Positions 1-9,248 are shown, numbered from the stretch's first letter. The stretch: 64,000 nucleotides of DNA from DATKSS01 sp035468355 (GCA_035468355.1 DATITA010000012.1:19418-83417), one strand, 5' to 3'. Notes: generated by a model from the sequence alone, not told the origin. Translations and numbers: made by a program.

Positions 1-28
1 CGGAGGCCCGGTTCACGACCGGAACCTC

Positions 29-34
29 TAGAGT
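29..34 (+). promoter_or_regulatory. putative -10 box for the gene at 42
   Basis: TAGAGT lies seven bases before the GTG start at 42. It matches the TANNNT-plus-6-to-9-base arrangement seen at many genes of this window, so a leaderless or near-leaderless transcript is likely. No clear -35 box is visible this close to the window edge. Confidence 0.35.
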
Positions 35-41
35 TCGGCCG

Positions 42-626
42 GTGATGGTCGCAGCCCCGGCCGTCGACTCGCGACCCGTGCGATTCCTGACCTGGTTCGC
101 GCTCGTAGTCACCCTCGCCACGGCCATCGCGTACGCATTGCTGGTCCGGGCGCAGGGCGGCTACGGCGGCTTGGACGTGCTGACCGTCCCGTTCGTGACC
201 GCCTACATGCTCCTGATGGGAGCCCTGCTCGCCGCCTCGCTGCAGCGCCGGCTGCCCGCAAGGTTGCGCATGCCTCTGCGCGCAGCGGCGGCGGGGGGCT
301 TGCTCGTGCTGGGGATCCTCGCGCTCTTTTCGATTGGGCTGCCCCTCGTGATTGCGGGGGCGATGGCCACGGGCGCCACGGTGCGCACGCTCCGCGGTCC
401 GCACCTGACCTCGGTGGCGCTCATCGCCGTGGCCGGGTCGCTGCTTGCCGTCGCGGTGCTCGTGGCCGGCTTCGAGGCGACCCAGAGATACATCGTGTGT
501 CCCGCCCAGGGCACTTATGGAGGCGGTGGATCGGGCTTCGTGAGCGGCCCATATCACTACGAGTGCGTCGACGGGAAACTGACCTTCCGGTCGGGCGCCT
601 GCAACGGGCCTGGGCCCGCCTGCTAG
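42..626 (+). CDS. hypothetical four-helix membrane protein
   Basis: A 194-residue protein that I do not recognise. Hydrophobic stretches at about residues 15-35, 48-66, 81-106 and 122-143 suggest four membrane helices. The tail after the last helix is polar and Gly/Tyr-rich, with four Cys (153, 175, 188, 194), which may form disulfides if it faces outside. The frame opens with GTG at 42 followed at once by ATG at 45; either could be used, and the -10-like TAGAGT at 29-34 fits the first. It is transcribed towards the minus-strand suf/acyltransferase genes and ends 8 bases from the sufT remnant. No function can be assigned from sequence. Confidence 0.6.
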   Translation: MMVAAPAVDSRPVRFLTWFALVVTLATAIAYALLVRAQGGYGGLDVLTVPFVTAYMLLMGALLAASLQRRLPARLRMPLRAAAAGGLLVLGILALFSIGLPLVIAGAMATGATVRTLRGPHLTSVALIAVAGSLLAVAVLVAGFEATQRYIVCPAQGTYGGGGSGFVSGPYHYECVDGKLTFRSGACNGPGPAC

Positions 627-633
627 CGCCCTC

Positions 634-746
634 TCAGACCATCCCCAGCTCCCAGCGCGCATCCTCGGTCATGCGCTCTGGGGTCCAGACCAGCTCGTAG
701 ACGAGATCCACACCCGGGTGGCCGATGCAGGGCAGCGTGAGCAGGT
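634..746 (-). pseudogene. duplicated 3' end of the sufT-like gene
   Basis: These 113 bases repeat the last 113 bases of the sufT-like gene (2066-2178) with about 12 mismatches by eye. In the matching frame they still read the C-terminal 37 or so residues, ending in WELGMV and a stop (TGA here, TAG in the intact gene). There is no start codon or upstream part of the gene, so this is a remnant. It lies immediately downstream of the acyltransferase stop codon (748-750), so the acyltransferase gene is bracketed by two direct copies. The mismatches suggest an old event. Confidence 0.85.
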
Positions 747-747
747 A

Positions 748-1938
748 TCAGGCCGCGGACGCGCCTTTCGGCTGAGCGATTGAAACCGCACGCCCCATGC
801 GCCGGCTGCCTGCGGAAACAGTCCACCGGTTCTTGATCCGCAGCGCAGGCTTTTCAATAGCGAAGTAAGTTCCGGTGGCCAAAGCCACGGTGCAGCACGC
901 AAGTTCCAGGAGCCCAGGGATGTAACTGGATGACAGCAAGCCCGAGTTGAAGAGCACGTGGTGTATCGGCTCATGCCACAGATAGATCCCGTACGAGACG
1001 TCGCCTAGAAAGACCAGAGGACGCCACGACAGAGCCTTCGGCACCGTGGCCGCCTTACCACTGAACGCGACCGTGCCCACGACCAGGAAGAAGGCCAATC
1101 CGCAGAGCGGGCTGAACACGTACATATGGCGGTCGTAAGCGAGGCCGGACGCGGTGAGAAGGACCAAGATTCCGGCGCCCCCGATCACAAGCGCTCGGGT
1201 GGAAGGCTCATATTGGGGCCAGCGCGAGCGGAAGCTGCCCAGTAGCATGCCGAAACCGAACAGGTGGAATTTGGTCAACGGCCCGCCAGTGATCGCCTGG
1301 TCACTCGGCGTCATGGCCAGCGTTGCCAGAGAGAGCAGGCTGAGGGCGCCGATCACAAATACGCCCAGCCAAAGGCGTTGCTGCGGCTTAGGCCAGGCCA
1401 TAAGCACGAGATAGAGGACCGGCAGCAGCAAATAGAACGCCATTTCGTCGTCGAGGGACCAAGCCACGGGTATCAGGTCGCCGCTGGTCTCGACCCCGGT
1501 GAATGTAAGGGCGTGCGCAAGGCGGAGCAGCGATTGATCCGATCGGTCCCAGGTCGCCAAGAAGACGATCAACACCGCAAGGAAATAGAGGGGAACGATA
1601 CGCAGCGCCCGGTTCAAGGCGAAATGCCAGATCTTTACCCTTGATCGATCGGTGAGCGAGTTCGCAAACGGCCGATAAAGCAGAAAGCCCGAGATCACAA
1701 AGAACAGGGCCACGCCAGTCGCCATGTTCTCGACGAACAGGCGTGGCAATCCCGCCAGCGGTGATGTTGCCATCGTATGCGACGCCACAACTCCCAGTGC
1801 GGCGAACGCGCGGAGGGCGGTGATCCCCTTGAACCGGGTTCCTTCACCGTCCTTGGTGGCCAGGCGGCCCTGGCCGAGCCATGCCAGCGCCAACGTAAGG
1901 CCGGTCGCCCCTCCGATGACGGCAAGCGGGGTCAGCAC
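748..1938 (-). CDS. membrane acyltransferase, OafA/acyltransferase-3 family
   Basis: A 396-residue integral membrane protein of the acyltransferase-3 (OafA/YrhL) family, which transfers acyl groups, often O-acetyl, to surface glycans or lipids. The N-terminal family pattern is present: LRAFAALGVVASHT, with R43 and H54 as the usual conserved Arg and His. A late YGIYLWHEPIHH segment is also typical. About ten hydrophobic helices span the protein. The start is GTG at 1938, 127 bases after sufT, so it probably has its own promoter. The gene looks less GC-rich than its neighbours by eye and is flanked by direct copies of the sufT 3' end, both signs of later insertion. The acyl acceptor is unknown. 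Confidence 0.85.
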   Translation of the reverse strand: MLTPLAVIGGATGLTLALAWLGQGRLATKDGEGTRFKGITALRAFAALGVVASHTMATSPLAGLPRLFVENMATGVALFFVISGFLLYRPFANSLTDRSRVKIWHFALNRALRIVPLYFLAVLIVFLATWDRSDQSLLRLAHALTFTGVETSGDLIPVAWSLDDEMAFYLLLPVLYLVLMAWPKPQQRLWLGVFVIGALSLLSLATLAMTPSDQAITGGPLTKFHLFGFGMLLGSFRSRWPQYEPSTRALVIGGAGILVLLTASGLAYDRHMYVFSPLCGLAFFLVVGTVAFSGKAATVPKALSWRPLVFLGDVSYGIYLWHEPIHHVLFNSGLLSSSYIPGLLELACCTVALATGTYFAIEKPALRIKNRWTVSAGSRRMGRAVSIAQPKGASAA

Positions 1939-2021
1939 CTAAATTCTGGAGCCTGGGTGCATCGACACGTTCAAGGTGACGGCGTTCACTGGCATTAATT
2001 GCGCAGTTACCGCCACTCGAC

Positions 2022-2043
2022 GGCCGCTGGTCACCCAGCGGCC
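2022..2043 (-). terminator. hairpin after sufT
   Basis: A perfect 9-bp stem (GGCCGCTGG / CCAGCGGCC) with a 4-base loop lies 22 bases beyond the sufT stop, in the direction of suf transcription. A second GC-rich hairpin occupies about 2044-2063. No T-run follows, so it is at best a non-classical terminator. It could separate the suf operon from the acyltransferase gene. Confidence 0.4.
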
Positions 2044-2065
2044 GGCCGCCAGGCTTCGGCGGTCT

Positions 2066-2407
2066 CTAGACCATCCCCAGCTCCCAGCGCGCATCCTCGG
2101 TCATGCGCTCTGGGGTCCAGACCGGCTCGTAGACGAGGTCGACGCCGGCGTCGCTGATGCCGGGCAGGGTGAGCAGGTGATCGCGGACGTCCGCCATCAC
2201 CTCGGCCGCCATCGGGCAGCCGAGCGCGGTGAGGGTCATCTTCACGTCGACGCGCTCAGGCTTGATCGCGATGTCATAGATCAACCCCAGGTCGACGATG
2301 TTGACGGGGATCTCCGGGTCGAAGCACTGTCGCAGGACTTCAATCACGTCCTCGGGCTTCACGGTCGAATCAGCCGCGACCTGGGACGTCGGGCTGAAAT
2401 CCGTCAC
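2066..2407 (-). CDS. sufT: SufT-like Fe-S assembly factor (MIP18/DUF59 family)
   Basis: A 113-residue MIP18/PaaD-family protein that helps mature or deliver Fe-S clusters, as SufT does in suf operons. The family features are visible: CFDPEIPVNIVDLGLIYDI near the N-terminus and a TALGCPMAAEV segment carrying the conserved Cys. The start is taken as GTG at 2407, which overlaps the rhodanese stop as GTGA; longer upstream readings only run antisense-like through the rhodanese gene. It is the last gene of the suf operon. Its 3' end is duplicated at 634-746, beyond the acyltransferase gene. Confidence 0.88.
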   Translation of the reverse strand: MTDFSPTSQVAADSTVKPEDVIEVLRQCFDPEIPVNIVDLGLIYDIAIKPERVDVKMTLTALGCPMAAEVMADVRDHLLTLPGISDAGVDLVYEPVWTPERMTEDARWELGMV

Positions 2408-2733
2408 GGTTTTTCCAGCGGCAGACCGGCATCTCGCCATGCCTTGGTGCCGCCCCGGAGGTTGACCACGTCCTTGACGCCGAGCGCGACCGCCATTTCG
2501 GAGGCCACCGCCGACCGTTCCCCGACGTGGCAAACGAAGATCGTGCGGTCTCGAAACTTCTGCGCGGCCGGGTGGGCGAGGATCGAGTTGAGGACGACGT
2601 GGCGCGCTCCGGGAACGTGGCCCTTGTTCCACTCCCAGTCCTCTCGTACGTCGACGACCTCGTAGCCGTCGTCGATTAGCTGCTTGACCCCGTCCACCGT
2701 GATCTCGCGGAATGGAGCTTCCTGGTTGGTCAT
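2404..2733 (-). CDS. single-domain rhodanese (sulfurtransferase)
   Basis: A 109-residue single rhodanese domain. The active-site loop CHVGERS starts at Cys68, which would carry the persulfide. An N-terminal EVVDVRED strand and a GHVPGARH loop are typical of the fold. Lying between sufU and sufT in the suf operon, it probably handles sulfane sulfur for cluster assembly or for other sulfur acceptors. It starts 6 bases after the sufU stop and overlaps sufT by 4 bases. The natural sulfur donor cannot be read from the sequence. Confidence 0.88.
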   Translation of the reverse strand: MTNQEAPFREITVDGVKQLIDDGYEVVDVREDWEWNKGHVPGARHVVLNSILAHPAAQKFRDRTIFVCHVGERSAVASEMAVALGVKDVVNLRGGTKAWRDAGLPLEKP

Positions 2734-2739
2734 TGGTCT

Positions 2740-3147
2740 TTAGTCCTCCTCATCATCAGCCAGACCGTACGCGCCGACTTTCAAAACCTTCAGTGACAGC
2801 AGCGCGCATTTGATGCGCGCGGGCGAGATATCGATCCCGAGCTCGCCCAAAACGTCCGCCTTGCCGATCTGCTTGGCCTGCTCGAGCGGAAGGCCTTTGA
2901 TGCGCTCGGTCAGCAGCGAAGCCGACGCCTGTGAGATGGCGCAGCCGCGACCATGGAACCGCACGTCTTCGATGACCCCGTCCTTGATGCGGAAATCCAT
3001 CCCGATCACGTCCCCGCACAGCGGGTTGTCCTCCTCGTGGCTGATGTCCGGATGCTCGAGGCGGCCGAAGTTCCGCGGGTTCTTGTAATGGTCGAGGATG
3101 TACTCGCGATAGAACTGATCGTCTGGGTTGCCGGAACGTGAGCTCAT
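2740..3147 (-). CDS. sufU: Fe-S assembly sulfur acceptor SufU
   Basis: A 135-residue IscU-fold protein of the SufU type, the zinc-dependent sulfur acceptor that takes persulfide from SufS. The ligands are visible: C44 and D46 in NPLCGD, C69 in GRGCAISQ and C114 in RIKCALL. The 18-21-residue insertion typical of SufU against IscU lies between the second and third Cys. The start is ATG at 3147, overlapping the stop of the preceding 31-codon frame as ATGA; a longer in-frame reading to 3309 lacks family similarity. The first 13 codons are nearly repeated at 3201-3239. Confidence 0.93.
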   Translation of the reverse strand: MSSRSGNPDDQFYREYILDHYKNPRNFGRLEHPDISHEEDNPLCGDVIGMDFRIKDGVIEDVRFHGRGCAISQASASLLTERIKGLPLEQAKQIGKADVLGELGIDISPARIKCALLSLKVLKVGAYGLADDEED

Positions 3148-3239
3148 GCGGACCAGCGCAAATGCGGGGTCCCCGCGAAATCGAAGATTTCGTGGGGTGC
3201 ATAGAACTGATCGTCGGGGTTGCCCGAAGGTGCGGTCAT
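3144..3239 (-). CDS. 31-residue ORF repeating the SufU N-terminus
   Basis: A 31-codon frame fills the gap between sufS and sufU. Its ATG overlaps the sufS stop (ATGA) and its stop overlaps the sufU ATG (again ATGA). Residues 5-13 (SGNPDDQFY) are identical to residues 5-13 of SufU; the rest is unrelated. It looks like a local duplication of the sufU 5' end that left a small translatable frame coupling sufS to sufU. It may have no function beyond keeping ribosomes moving through the junction. Confidence 0.45.
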   Translation of the reverse strand: MTAPSGNPDDQFYAPHEIFDFAGTPHLRWSA

Positions 3240-4453
3240 GCGAATATTCTCTGGGCCTCTTTGATGGAACCGACCAGGCGGTCGACTTCGTCCTTCTGGG
3301 TGTAGACATAGAAGGACGCGCGAGCGGTGGCCGCCACGCCGAGTCGCGTCATGAGGGGCATCGCGCAGTGGTGTCCGGCCCGCAGGCACACCTGGTCGCG
3401 GTCGGCGATCGTGGCCAGGTCATGGGGGTGGATCCCCTCGAGCGCAAACGAGATGACTCCCGCGCGGTGTGATGGCGGCGGACCGTAGACGGTCAGGCCT
3501 TCGACCTCGCTGAGCGCCTCATAGGCATACTCGGTGATCTCGATCTCGTGCGCCCGCACTGCGTCCATGCCCAGGCCGACGAGATAGTCGACGGCAGCCC
3601 CGAGCCCGATCACCTCAGCGATCGCCTGGGTACCCGCCTCGAACTTCCACGGCAAATCGTGGTAGGTCGTCCCCTCCAGGCGGACGGTCTTGATCATGTC
3701 GCCGCCGGACATGAAGGGGTCCATCATCTCGAGCAGCTCGCGGCGCCCGTACAGGATGCCGGCGCCCGTGGGCCCGAGCATCTTGTGGCCGCTGAACGCG
3801 TAGAAATCACATCCGAGCTCCTGCACGTCGACGGGTTGGTGCGGAGTGCTCTGGGCCGCGTCCACGAGCACAGTTGCGCCGGCCTTCCTCGCGGCGGCGA
3901 CCATCGCGCGCGCCGGGTTGATGGTGCCCAGGGCGTTGCTCACCACGTTGAACGCGACGAGCTTTGGTCCGCGCGTCAACAGGTCGGCGTACTGGTCCTG
4001 GCGCAGCTCCCCTTTATCGTCGATGTCGACGAACTCGATCTTCGCGCCGCGCTCGGCGGCGAGGATCTGCCACGGGACGATGTTGGAGTGGTGGTCGAGG
4101 ATCGTGAGCACGATCAGGTCGCCGCGCTGGATGTTCTTACGGCCCCAGGAGTACGCCACGAGGTTGATGGCCTCGGTCGTGCCGCGCGTGTAGATGATCT
4201 CCTTGGTCGAGCTTGCGTTGATGAGACCGCGCACCTTCTCGCGCGTCGCCTCGTACCGGACGGTCGCCTCCTCCGCGATGTGGTACGCGGCGCGGTGGAT
4301 GTTCGAGTTGAACTTCTCGAAATACTCGAGCATGGCGCCGGTCACCTGGCGTGGGCGCTGCGACGTGTTCGCCGAGTCCAGGTACGCGATGCCGGTCTCG
4401 AGGATCGGAAAGTCCTTCCTGATCGCGGTTACGTCGAGGGGTCGCACGGCCAT
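3236..4453 (-). CDS. sufS: cysteine desulfurase SufS
   Basis: A 405-residue class V aminotransferase-fold PLP enzyme that removes sulfur from cysteine and passes the persulfide to SufU. The PLP lysine is K224 in SGHKMLGPTG, and the persulfide cysteine is C363 in RAGHHCAMP, which is the SufS (group II) pattern. HHSN near residue 121 and DAAQS near 199 complete the cofactor site. The start is ATG at 4453, two bases after the Rieske gene stop; the frame continues upstream to 4642 but only antisense to that gene. Length is normal for the family. Confidence 0.96.
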   Translation of the reverse strand: MAVRPLDVTAIRKDFPILETGIAYLDSANTSQRPRQVTGAMLEYFEKFNSNIHRAAYHIAEEATVRYEATREKVRGLINASSTKEIIYTRGTTEAINLVAYSWGRKNIQRGDLIVLTILDHHSNIVPWQILAAERGAKIEFVDIDDKGELRQDQYADLLTRGPKLVAFNVVSNALGTINPARAMVAAARKAGATVLVDAAQSTPHQPVDVQELGCDFYAFSGHKMLGPTGAGILYGRRELLEMMDPFMSGGDMIKTVRLEGTTYHDLPWKFEAGTQAIAEVIGLGAAVDYLVGLGMDAVRAHEIEITEYAYEALSEVEGLTVYGPPPSHRAGVISFALEGIHPHDLATIADRDQVCLRAGHHCAMPLMTRLGVAATARASFYVYTQKDEVDRLVGSIKEAQRIFA

Positions 4454-4455
4454 CC

Positions 4456-4770
4456 TCAGTCGGGCACCTCCACGAAGATGTCCTTGCCCTCCACGGTCAC
4501 CGGGTAGGTCCTGGTGGGTATCACGGCCGGCAATCCAGTCACTTTGCCGGTCTTCAGGTTGAATCGCGAGCCGTGCTGCGGGCACTCGACGTCGAGCTCG
4601 AACAGCTCCCCCTGGCTGAGCAGGAAGTTCTCGTGGGTGCACTCGTCGTCGATGGCGTAGAAGTTGCCATCTTCCGCATGCGCCAGGCAGATCTCAGTGC
4701 CACCGGCCCGGACCCCTTTCAGCGCTTGAGCCGGTACCTCGTCGACCGACGCGACGCGATGCCTAGCCAA
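4456..4770 (-). CDS. Rieske-type [2Fe-2S] ferredoxin of the suf operon
   Basis: A 104-residue soluble Rieske ferredoxin. The cluster ligands are C44 and H46 (CTHEN) and C63 and H66 (CPQHGSRF). There is no membrane anchor or signal peptide. Placed between sufD and sufS, it may supply electrons for cluster building or be an early client; its exact partner is not known from sequence. It overlaps sufD by 8 bases. Similar genes occur in suf operons of Chloroflexota and Actinobacteria. Confidence 0.93.
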   Translation of the reverse strand: MARHRVASVDEVPAQALKGVRAGGTEICLAHAEDGNFYAIDDECTHENFLLSQGELFELDVECPQHGSRFNLKTGKVTGLPAVIPTRTYPVTVEGKDIFVEVPD

Positions 4771-5959
4771 GACGTTTCTCCAGCTCGGCCTCGATCAGCG
4801 TTCTCGCGTGCTCGAAGGGGATGCGGTCGAGCACGTCGCCGAAAAAGCCCTGCACCAGCATCCGGCGCGCCGTTGCCTCAGGGATCCCCCGCGAGCGCAG
4901 GTAGAACATGTGCTGCGGGTCGATCGGGCCGACCGTTGCGCCGTGCGTGCACCGAACGTCGTTGTTGTCGATCTCGAGCATGGGGATGGATGTCGCTTTC
5001 GCGTGATCTGAAAGGACGAGGTTGCGGTTCGCCTGGTAGGCGTCGGACCGCGCGGCGCCCTTCTCGATCTTGATCAAACCGGCGTATACGGTCCGCGCCA
5101 CGTCCTGGAGGGCGCCCTTGAACAGCAGGTCGGAGCGCGTGTTGCCGACCTGGTGATCTTGCAGGGTGTGGAAATCGAAGAACTGCTCGCCGGAGGCGAG
5201 GTAGATGGCTTTGAGCTCCGCGTCCGCCCCGGGGCCGACCAGGGAGGCTTCGACGCGCGTCTTCGAGAAACGTCCACCGAGCGTGACGTCGAAGAGGCGC
5301 AGCTTGGAATCCTTGAGCAGCTGTGCGCGCTGGTCGCCAAAGTGCCAGGCGTTGCGGCCCCATTTCTGGACGGCCACGTACCCGACCTCGGAACCCTCGC
5401 CCAGGAAGATCTCGGCCGACCCGCTGCGGTATCCCGACTCCTCGGAGTCCTCGCCGATGTACTCGTCGAGGTAATGGAATCGGGTGTTGCGGCCGGCCAC
5501 GATCAGGGTGTGGGGGAGGACGAAGTTACCGCCCCCATGCGAGACGTGCCGGCCTAGGATGGGCTGCTCGATGACCACGCCGTCGGGCACGTAGAGGAAT
5601 GTGCCCCCGGTGAACAAGGCCGCGTGCAGGGCGTTGAATTTGTCGCGGCCGGCGCCGACGAGTGAGAAAAGCCTCGGCTCGATCAGGTCGCGGTGCTTCG
5701 TGGCGGCGTCGCGCAGCGGCTCCAGGATCACCCCGGCGGGCAGCGGTCCGGTCTCGAGCTCGACGCCGTCGCGGTGCTCGAGCCCCGAGAAGGCGGAGGG
5801 TTCGAACCGGCTGACGTCGGTTCGTCGCCATTCCTCGTCGGTCTTGCTCGGCATCGGCAGCCGCTCATACGTCGCGAGCGCGGCGCGCCTGCGATCGCGC
5901 AGCCAGTCCGGTTCGCCCTGGAGGCCAGTGTTCTCCAGCGTCTCGGCGCTGATTGCCAT
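4763..5959 (-). CDS. sufD: Fe-S scaffold subunit SufD
   Basis: A 398-residue SufB/SufD-family beta-helix protein. With SufB and SufC it forms the SufBC2D scaffold where the cluster is assembled. Family signs are the C-terminal DVRCTHGATVGPID stretch and a FYLRSRGIPEATARRMLVQGF segment; a paralogous segment occurs in SufB (FYLMSRGISRAEAETMIVNGF). It is the less conserved of the pair, as expected for SufD. Its start lies 3 bases before the sufB stop region, consistent with translation from one mRNA. Confidence 0.94.
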   Translation of the reverse strand: MAISAETLENTGLQGEPDWLRDRRRAALATYERLPMPSKTDEEWRRTDVSRFEPSAFSGLEHRDGVELETGPLPAGVILEPLRDAATKHRDLIEPRLFSLVGAGRDKFNALHAALFTGGTFLYVPDGVVIEQPILGRHVSHGGGNFVLPHTLIVAGRNTRFHYLDEYIGEDSEESGYRSGSAEIFLGEGSEVGYVAVQKWGRNAWHFGDQRAQLLKDSKLRLFDVTLGGRFSKTRVEASLVGPGADAELKAIYLASGEQFFDFHTLQDHQVGNTRSDLLFKGALQDVARTVYAGLIKIEKGAARSDAYQANRNLVLSDHAKATSIPMLEIDNNDVRCTHGATVGPIDPQHMFYLRSRGIPEATARRMLVQGFFGDVLDRIPFEHARTLIEAELEKRLG

Positions 5960-5961
5960 GC

Positions 5962-7373
5962 TCAGCCTACCGAGCCCTCCATCTCGAGCTGGATGAGCCG
6001 GTTCAGCTCCACCGCGTACTCGAGAGGAAGCTCCTTGGTGAATGGTTCGATGAAGCCGTTGACGATCATCGTCTCGGCCTCCGCGCGCGAGATACCGCGG
6101 CTCATGAGGTAGAAGAGCTGCTCGTCCGAGACCTTGCTCACGGTCGCCTCGTGGCCGAGGGTCACGTTCTCGGCGTCGACGTCGTTGTACGGGTACGTGT
6201 CCGAGCGAGACTCATCGTCGAGCAGGAGCGCGTCGCACTTGACGAACGACTTGCAGTTGTTCGCGCCGGGGTACATCTTGATGTGACCTCGATACGAGGT
6301 CCGCCCGCCATTCTTGGAGATCGACTTGGACGTGATGGTCGAGGTCGTGTTCGGCGCCACGTGGATCATCTTGCCGCCCGCGTCCTGGTGCTGGCCCTTA
6401 CCGGCGAACGCCACCGAGAGCACGTCTCCCTTGGCGCCGGGCTCCATGAGGTAGACGCTGGGATATTTCATCGTGATCTGCGACCCCAGGTTTCCGTCGA
6501 CCCACTCCATGGTCGCGTCGCCGAACACCATCGCTCGCTTGGTCACGAGGTTGAAGACGTTGGTCGACCAGTTCTGGATCGTGGTGTACCGGCAGCGCGC
6601 GTTCTTCTTCACGACGATCTCGACCACCGCGGAGTGCAGCGAGTCGGTGGTGTAGATGGGCGCGGTGCAGCCCTCGATGTAATGGACGAACGAGCCTTCG
6701 TCGCAGATGATCAGCGTCCGCTCGAACTGGCCCATGTTCTCGGCGTTGATGCGGAAGTAAGCCTGCAGCGGGATGTCCACCCGGACGCCCTTCGGCACGT
6801 AGATGAACGAGCCGCCGGACCACACCGCGGTGTTCAGGGCCGCGAACTTGTTGTCCGCCGGCGGGATGATGGTGCCGAAGTATTCCTTGAACAGCTCGGG
6901 GTGATCGCGGAGCGCTGAATCCGTGTCGGTGAAGATGACGCCCTTCTTCGACAGCTCCTCGTGCAGGGAGTGATACACGACCTCCGATTCGTACTGCGCC
7001 GAGACGCCCGCGAGGAATTTGCGTTCCGCCTCGGGCACGCCCAGGCGGTCGTACGTCTTCTTGATGTCGGGCGGCAGGTCGTCCCACGTCTTCGACTGCT
7101 TGTCGGAGGCGCGCAGGTAATAGAAGATGTTCTCGAAGTCGATGACCGAGAGGTCCGCGCCCCACGTGGGCATGGGCTTCTTGCGGAAGATCTCGAGCGA
7201 GCGCAGCCGCATCTTCATCATCCACTCGGGCTCTTTCTTCATCCACGAGATCTCCTTGACGATCTCAGGGTTCAGGCCGCGTTTGGCTTTGAAGACGTAG
7301 TCCTCGGGGACGGAGAATCCGTACTTCTCTTTGTAATCGGAGCCAACGTCGACCTGCTTGGGTGCAGTAGCCA

Positions 7374-7374
<1 letters not shown>
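5962..7374 (-). CDS. sufB: Fe-S scaffold subunit SufB
   Basis: A 470-residue SufB, the main scaffold subunit of SufBC2D. It carries the expected GVRVDIPLQAYFRIN, TAPIYTTDSLHSAVVEI and QNWSTNVFNLVTKRA segments and the late LGHEATVSKVSDEQLFYLMSRG stretch. The ATG at 7374 is preferred: it shares one base with the sufC stop (TGATG). A TTG one codon upstream is also possible. Length is normal. Confidence 0.96.
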
Positions 7375-8142
<768 letters not shown>

Positions 8143-8150
<8 letters not shown>

Positions 8151-8760
8151 CTCTCTCTCCCTCCTCTTTCAATTCGTAGGTGCAATCGCTGGCCGCCTCG
8201 GCCATCCACGTCGAACGCGCGAGATCGGCGCCCAGCAACCTCTCGTACATCTCCTGCTCGCTCTGGCATGGCAGGCCGGTTCGGGCGGCGACGTCCTGAA
8301 TGGGGCAATTGCAGTGCCGGAGGGCGAGCCCGCCGCCCGGGAGCTCGACCACCTCGGCCATGTGGCCGTGCTCGGTGGCCAGACGCGCCAGCTCGTGCAA
8401 ACGCGAGGCCAGGTCCAGGCCCGCCAGTCGGGGTGCGTATTCGGCCTCGAGACGCGCAGCGCGCCGCTCGAAGAATTCCTTCAGCTGCTCGCCGGGCATG
8501 AAGTCGACCAGCTCGCCGGTCAGCTCTCGGTGCCCGTCGGGGAAGTGGTCGCCGGCGGCGGGGGTGAGGCGGTAAACGCTTTCCGGGCGGCCCCGTCCGT
8601 GCGGAACCGCCGCCACGGTGGCGAGCCCCCCGGCCTCCAGCGACTCGAGGTGGCGCAGCGCGCCCTGTTTGGACACCTCGAGGTGCGCTGCGATCTCACC
8701 GAGGGACGCCTGGCCCTGGGTCTTCAGGAAGGCGAGGATGGCTTCGCGCCTGGACTCCAC
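8143..8760 (-). CDS. sufR: SufR-type Fe-S-sensing transcription regulator
   Basis: A regulator of about 205 residues heading the suf operon. A winged HTH (about residues 5-70) is followed by a helical region and a C-terminal Cys set: C150, C152, C165 and C193 counted from GTG 8760. SufR proteins bind a [4Fe-4S] cluster through such Cys and repress suf genes when cluster supply is adequate. I prefer GTG at 8760 because TACACT ends exactly six bases upstream; ATG at 8787 would add nine residues and put that box inside the gene. An ACACT-N5-CGTGG element spans this start and resembles the ACACT-N5-TGTGA SufR site I recall from actinobacteria, suggesting autorepression. Confidence 0.85.
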
Positions 8761-8772
8761 GTTTCGAGTGTA
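8757..8772 (-). promoter_or_regulatory. suf operon promoter with possible SufR operator
   Basis: On the minus strand TACACT (8772-8767) is followed by six bases and the GTG start of sufR, the leaderless arrangement found elsewhere in the window. The same bases form ACACT-N5-CGTGG, a partial match to a recalled actinobacterial SufR site. A TTGACA lies only six bases upstream of TACACT, too close to be its -35 box. Confidence 0.45.
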
Positions 8773-8804
8773 CGAGTTTGTCAACATGGAGGTTGAAATA
8801 CCCG

Positions 8805-9248
8805 TCAGGTGAGCAGGCGTGCACCTCGGCCTCGCGCAGCTCTCCCGCGACGAGCTCGAGGCGGTAGGCCAGGCGCCCGCCGACGTCGGTAACGGCCTCC
8901 TTCAGAGCCGTGCCCTCGAAGCACAGGCCGACCGCGTCGTCGGCGGCGAAGCCCGGCGGGAACCCGGACGATCACGTCCTGGTCGACGAGAAGAGGCTGC
9001 CACCGGGCTGCGTCCGGCGCTCCGAAAAGCTTGAGGTGCGCCGGTTGGGCGGGCCCCGCGAAGCGCTCGTAGAAGGTGACGATGTTCGGATCGGCGTCGG
9101 CGACCGGGGTAGGCAGGAACAAGACCTTGGGGCGATCGGGACCAGTCAGCTCGAGCACGTACTCGTCCAGCCTGGACCCGGGCCCCGATCCGCCGAAGCC
9201 GCCGCCGAAGGCGCCTCCGAAGCCGACGATGCGTCGGGGTCTTGTCAC
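8805..9248 (-). pseudogene. decayed S51 peptidase (peptidase E-like)
   Basis: The first part reads IVGFGGAFGG and VLFLPTPVADADPNIV, typical of the N-terminus of S51 dipeptidase E-like proteins. After QDVIV the frame jumps by one base to PPGFAADDAVGLCFEGTAL and GGRLAYRLEL, which resembles the C-terminal part of the same family. The middle of the fold, about 100 or more residues with the catalytic Ser of the GxSAG motif, is missing. I read this as a large internal deletion with a frameshift at the junction near 8960. The likely old start is GTG at 9248, with CAGAAT eight bases upstream. The product cannot be an active peptidase. Confidence 0.7.

Noticed and set aside
748..1938. Acyltransferase gene as the cargo of an insertion sequence
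   Set aside because: No transposase and no terminal inverted repeats; only the sufT 3'-end direct copies are seen.
3548..4507. Plus-strand frame of 319 codons opposite sufS
   Set aside because: Shadow of sufS, whose catalytic residues are all present on the minus strand.
8778..8783. TTGACA as the -35 box of the suf promoter
   Set aside because: It lies only six bases from TACACT, far short of the usual 16-18, so it is probably coincidental or used by another -10.
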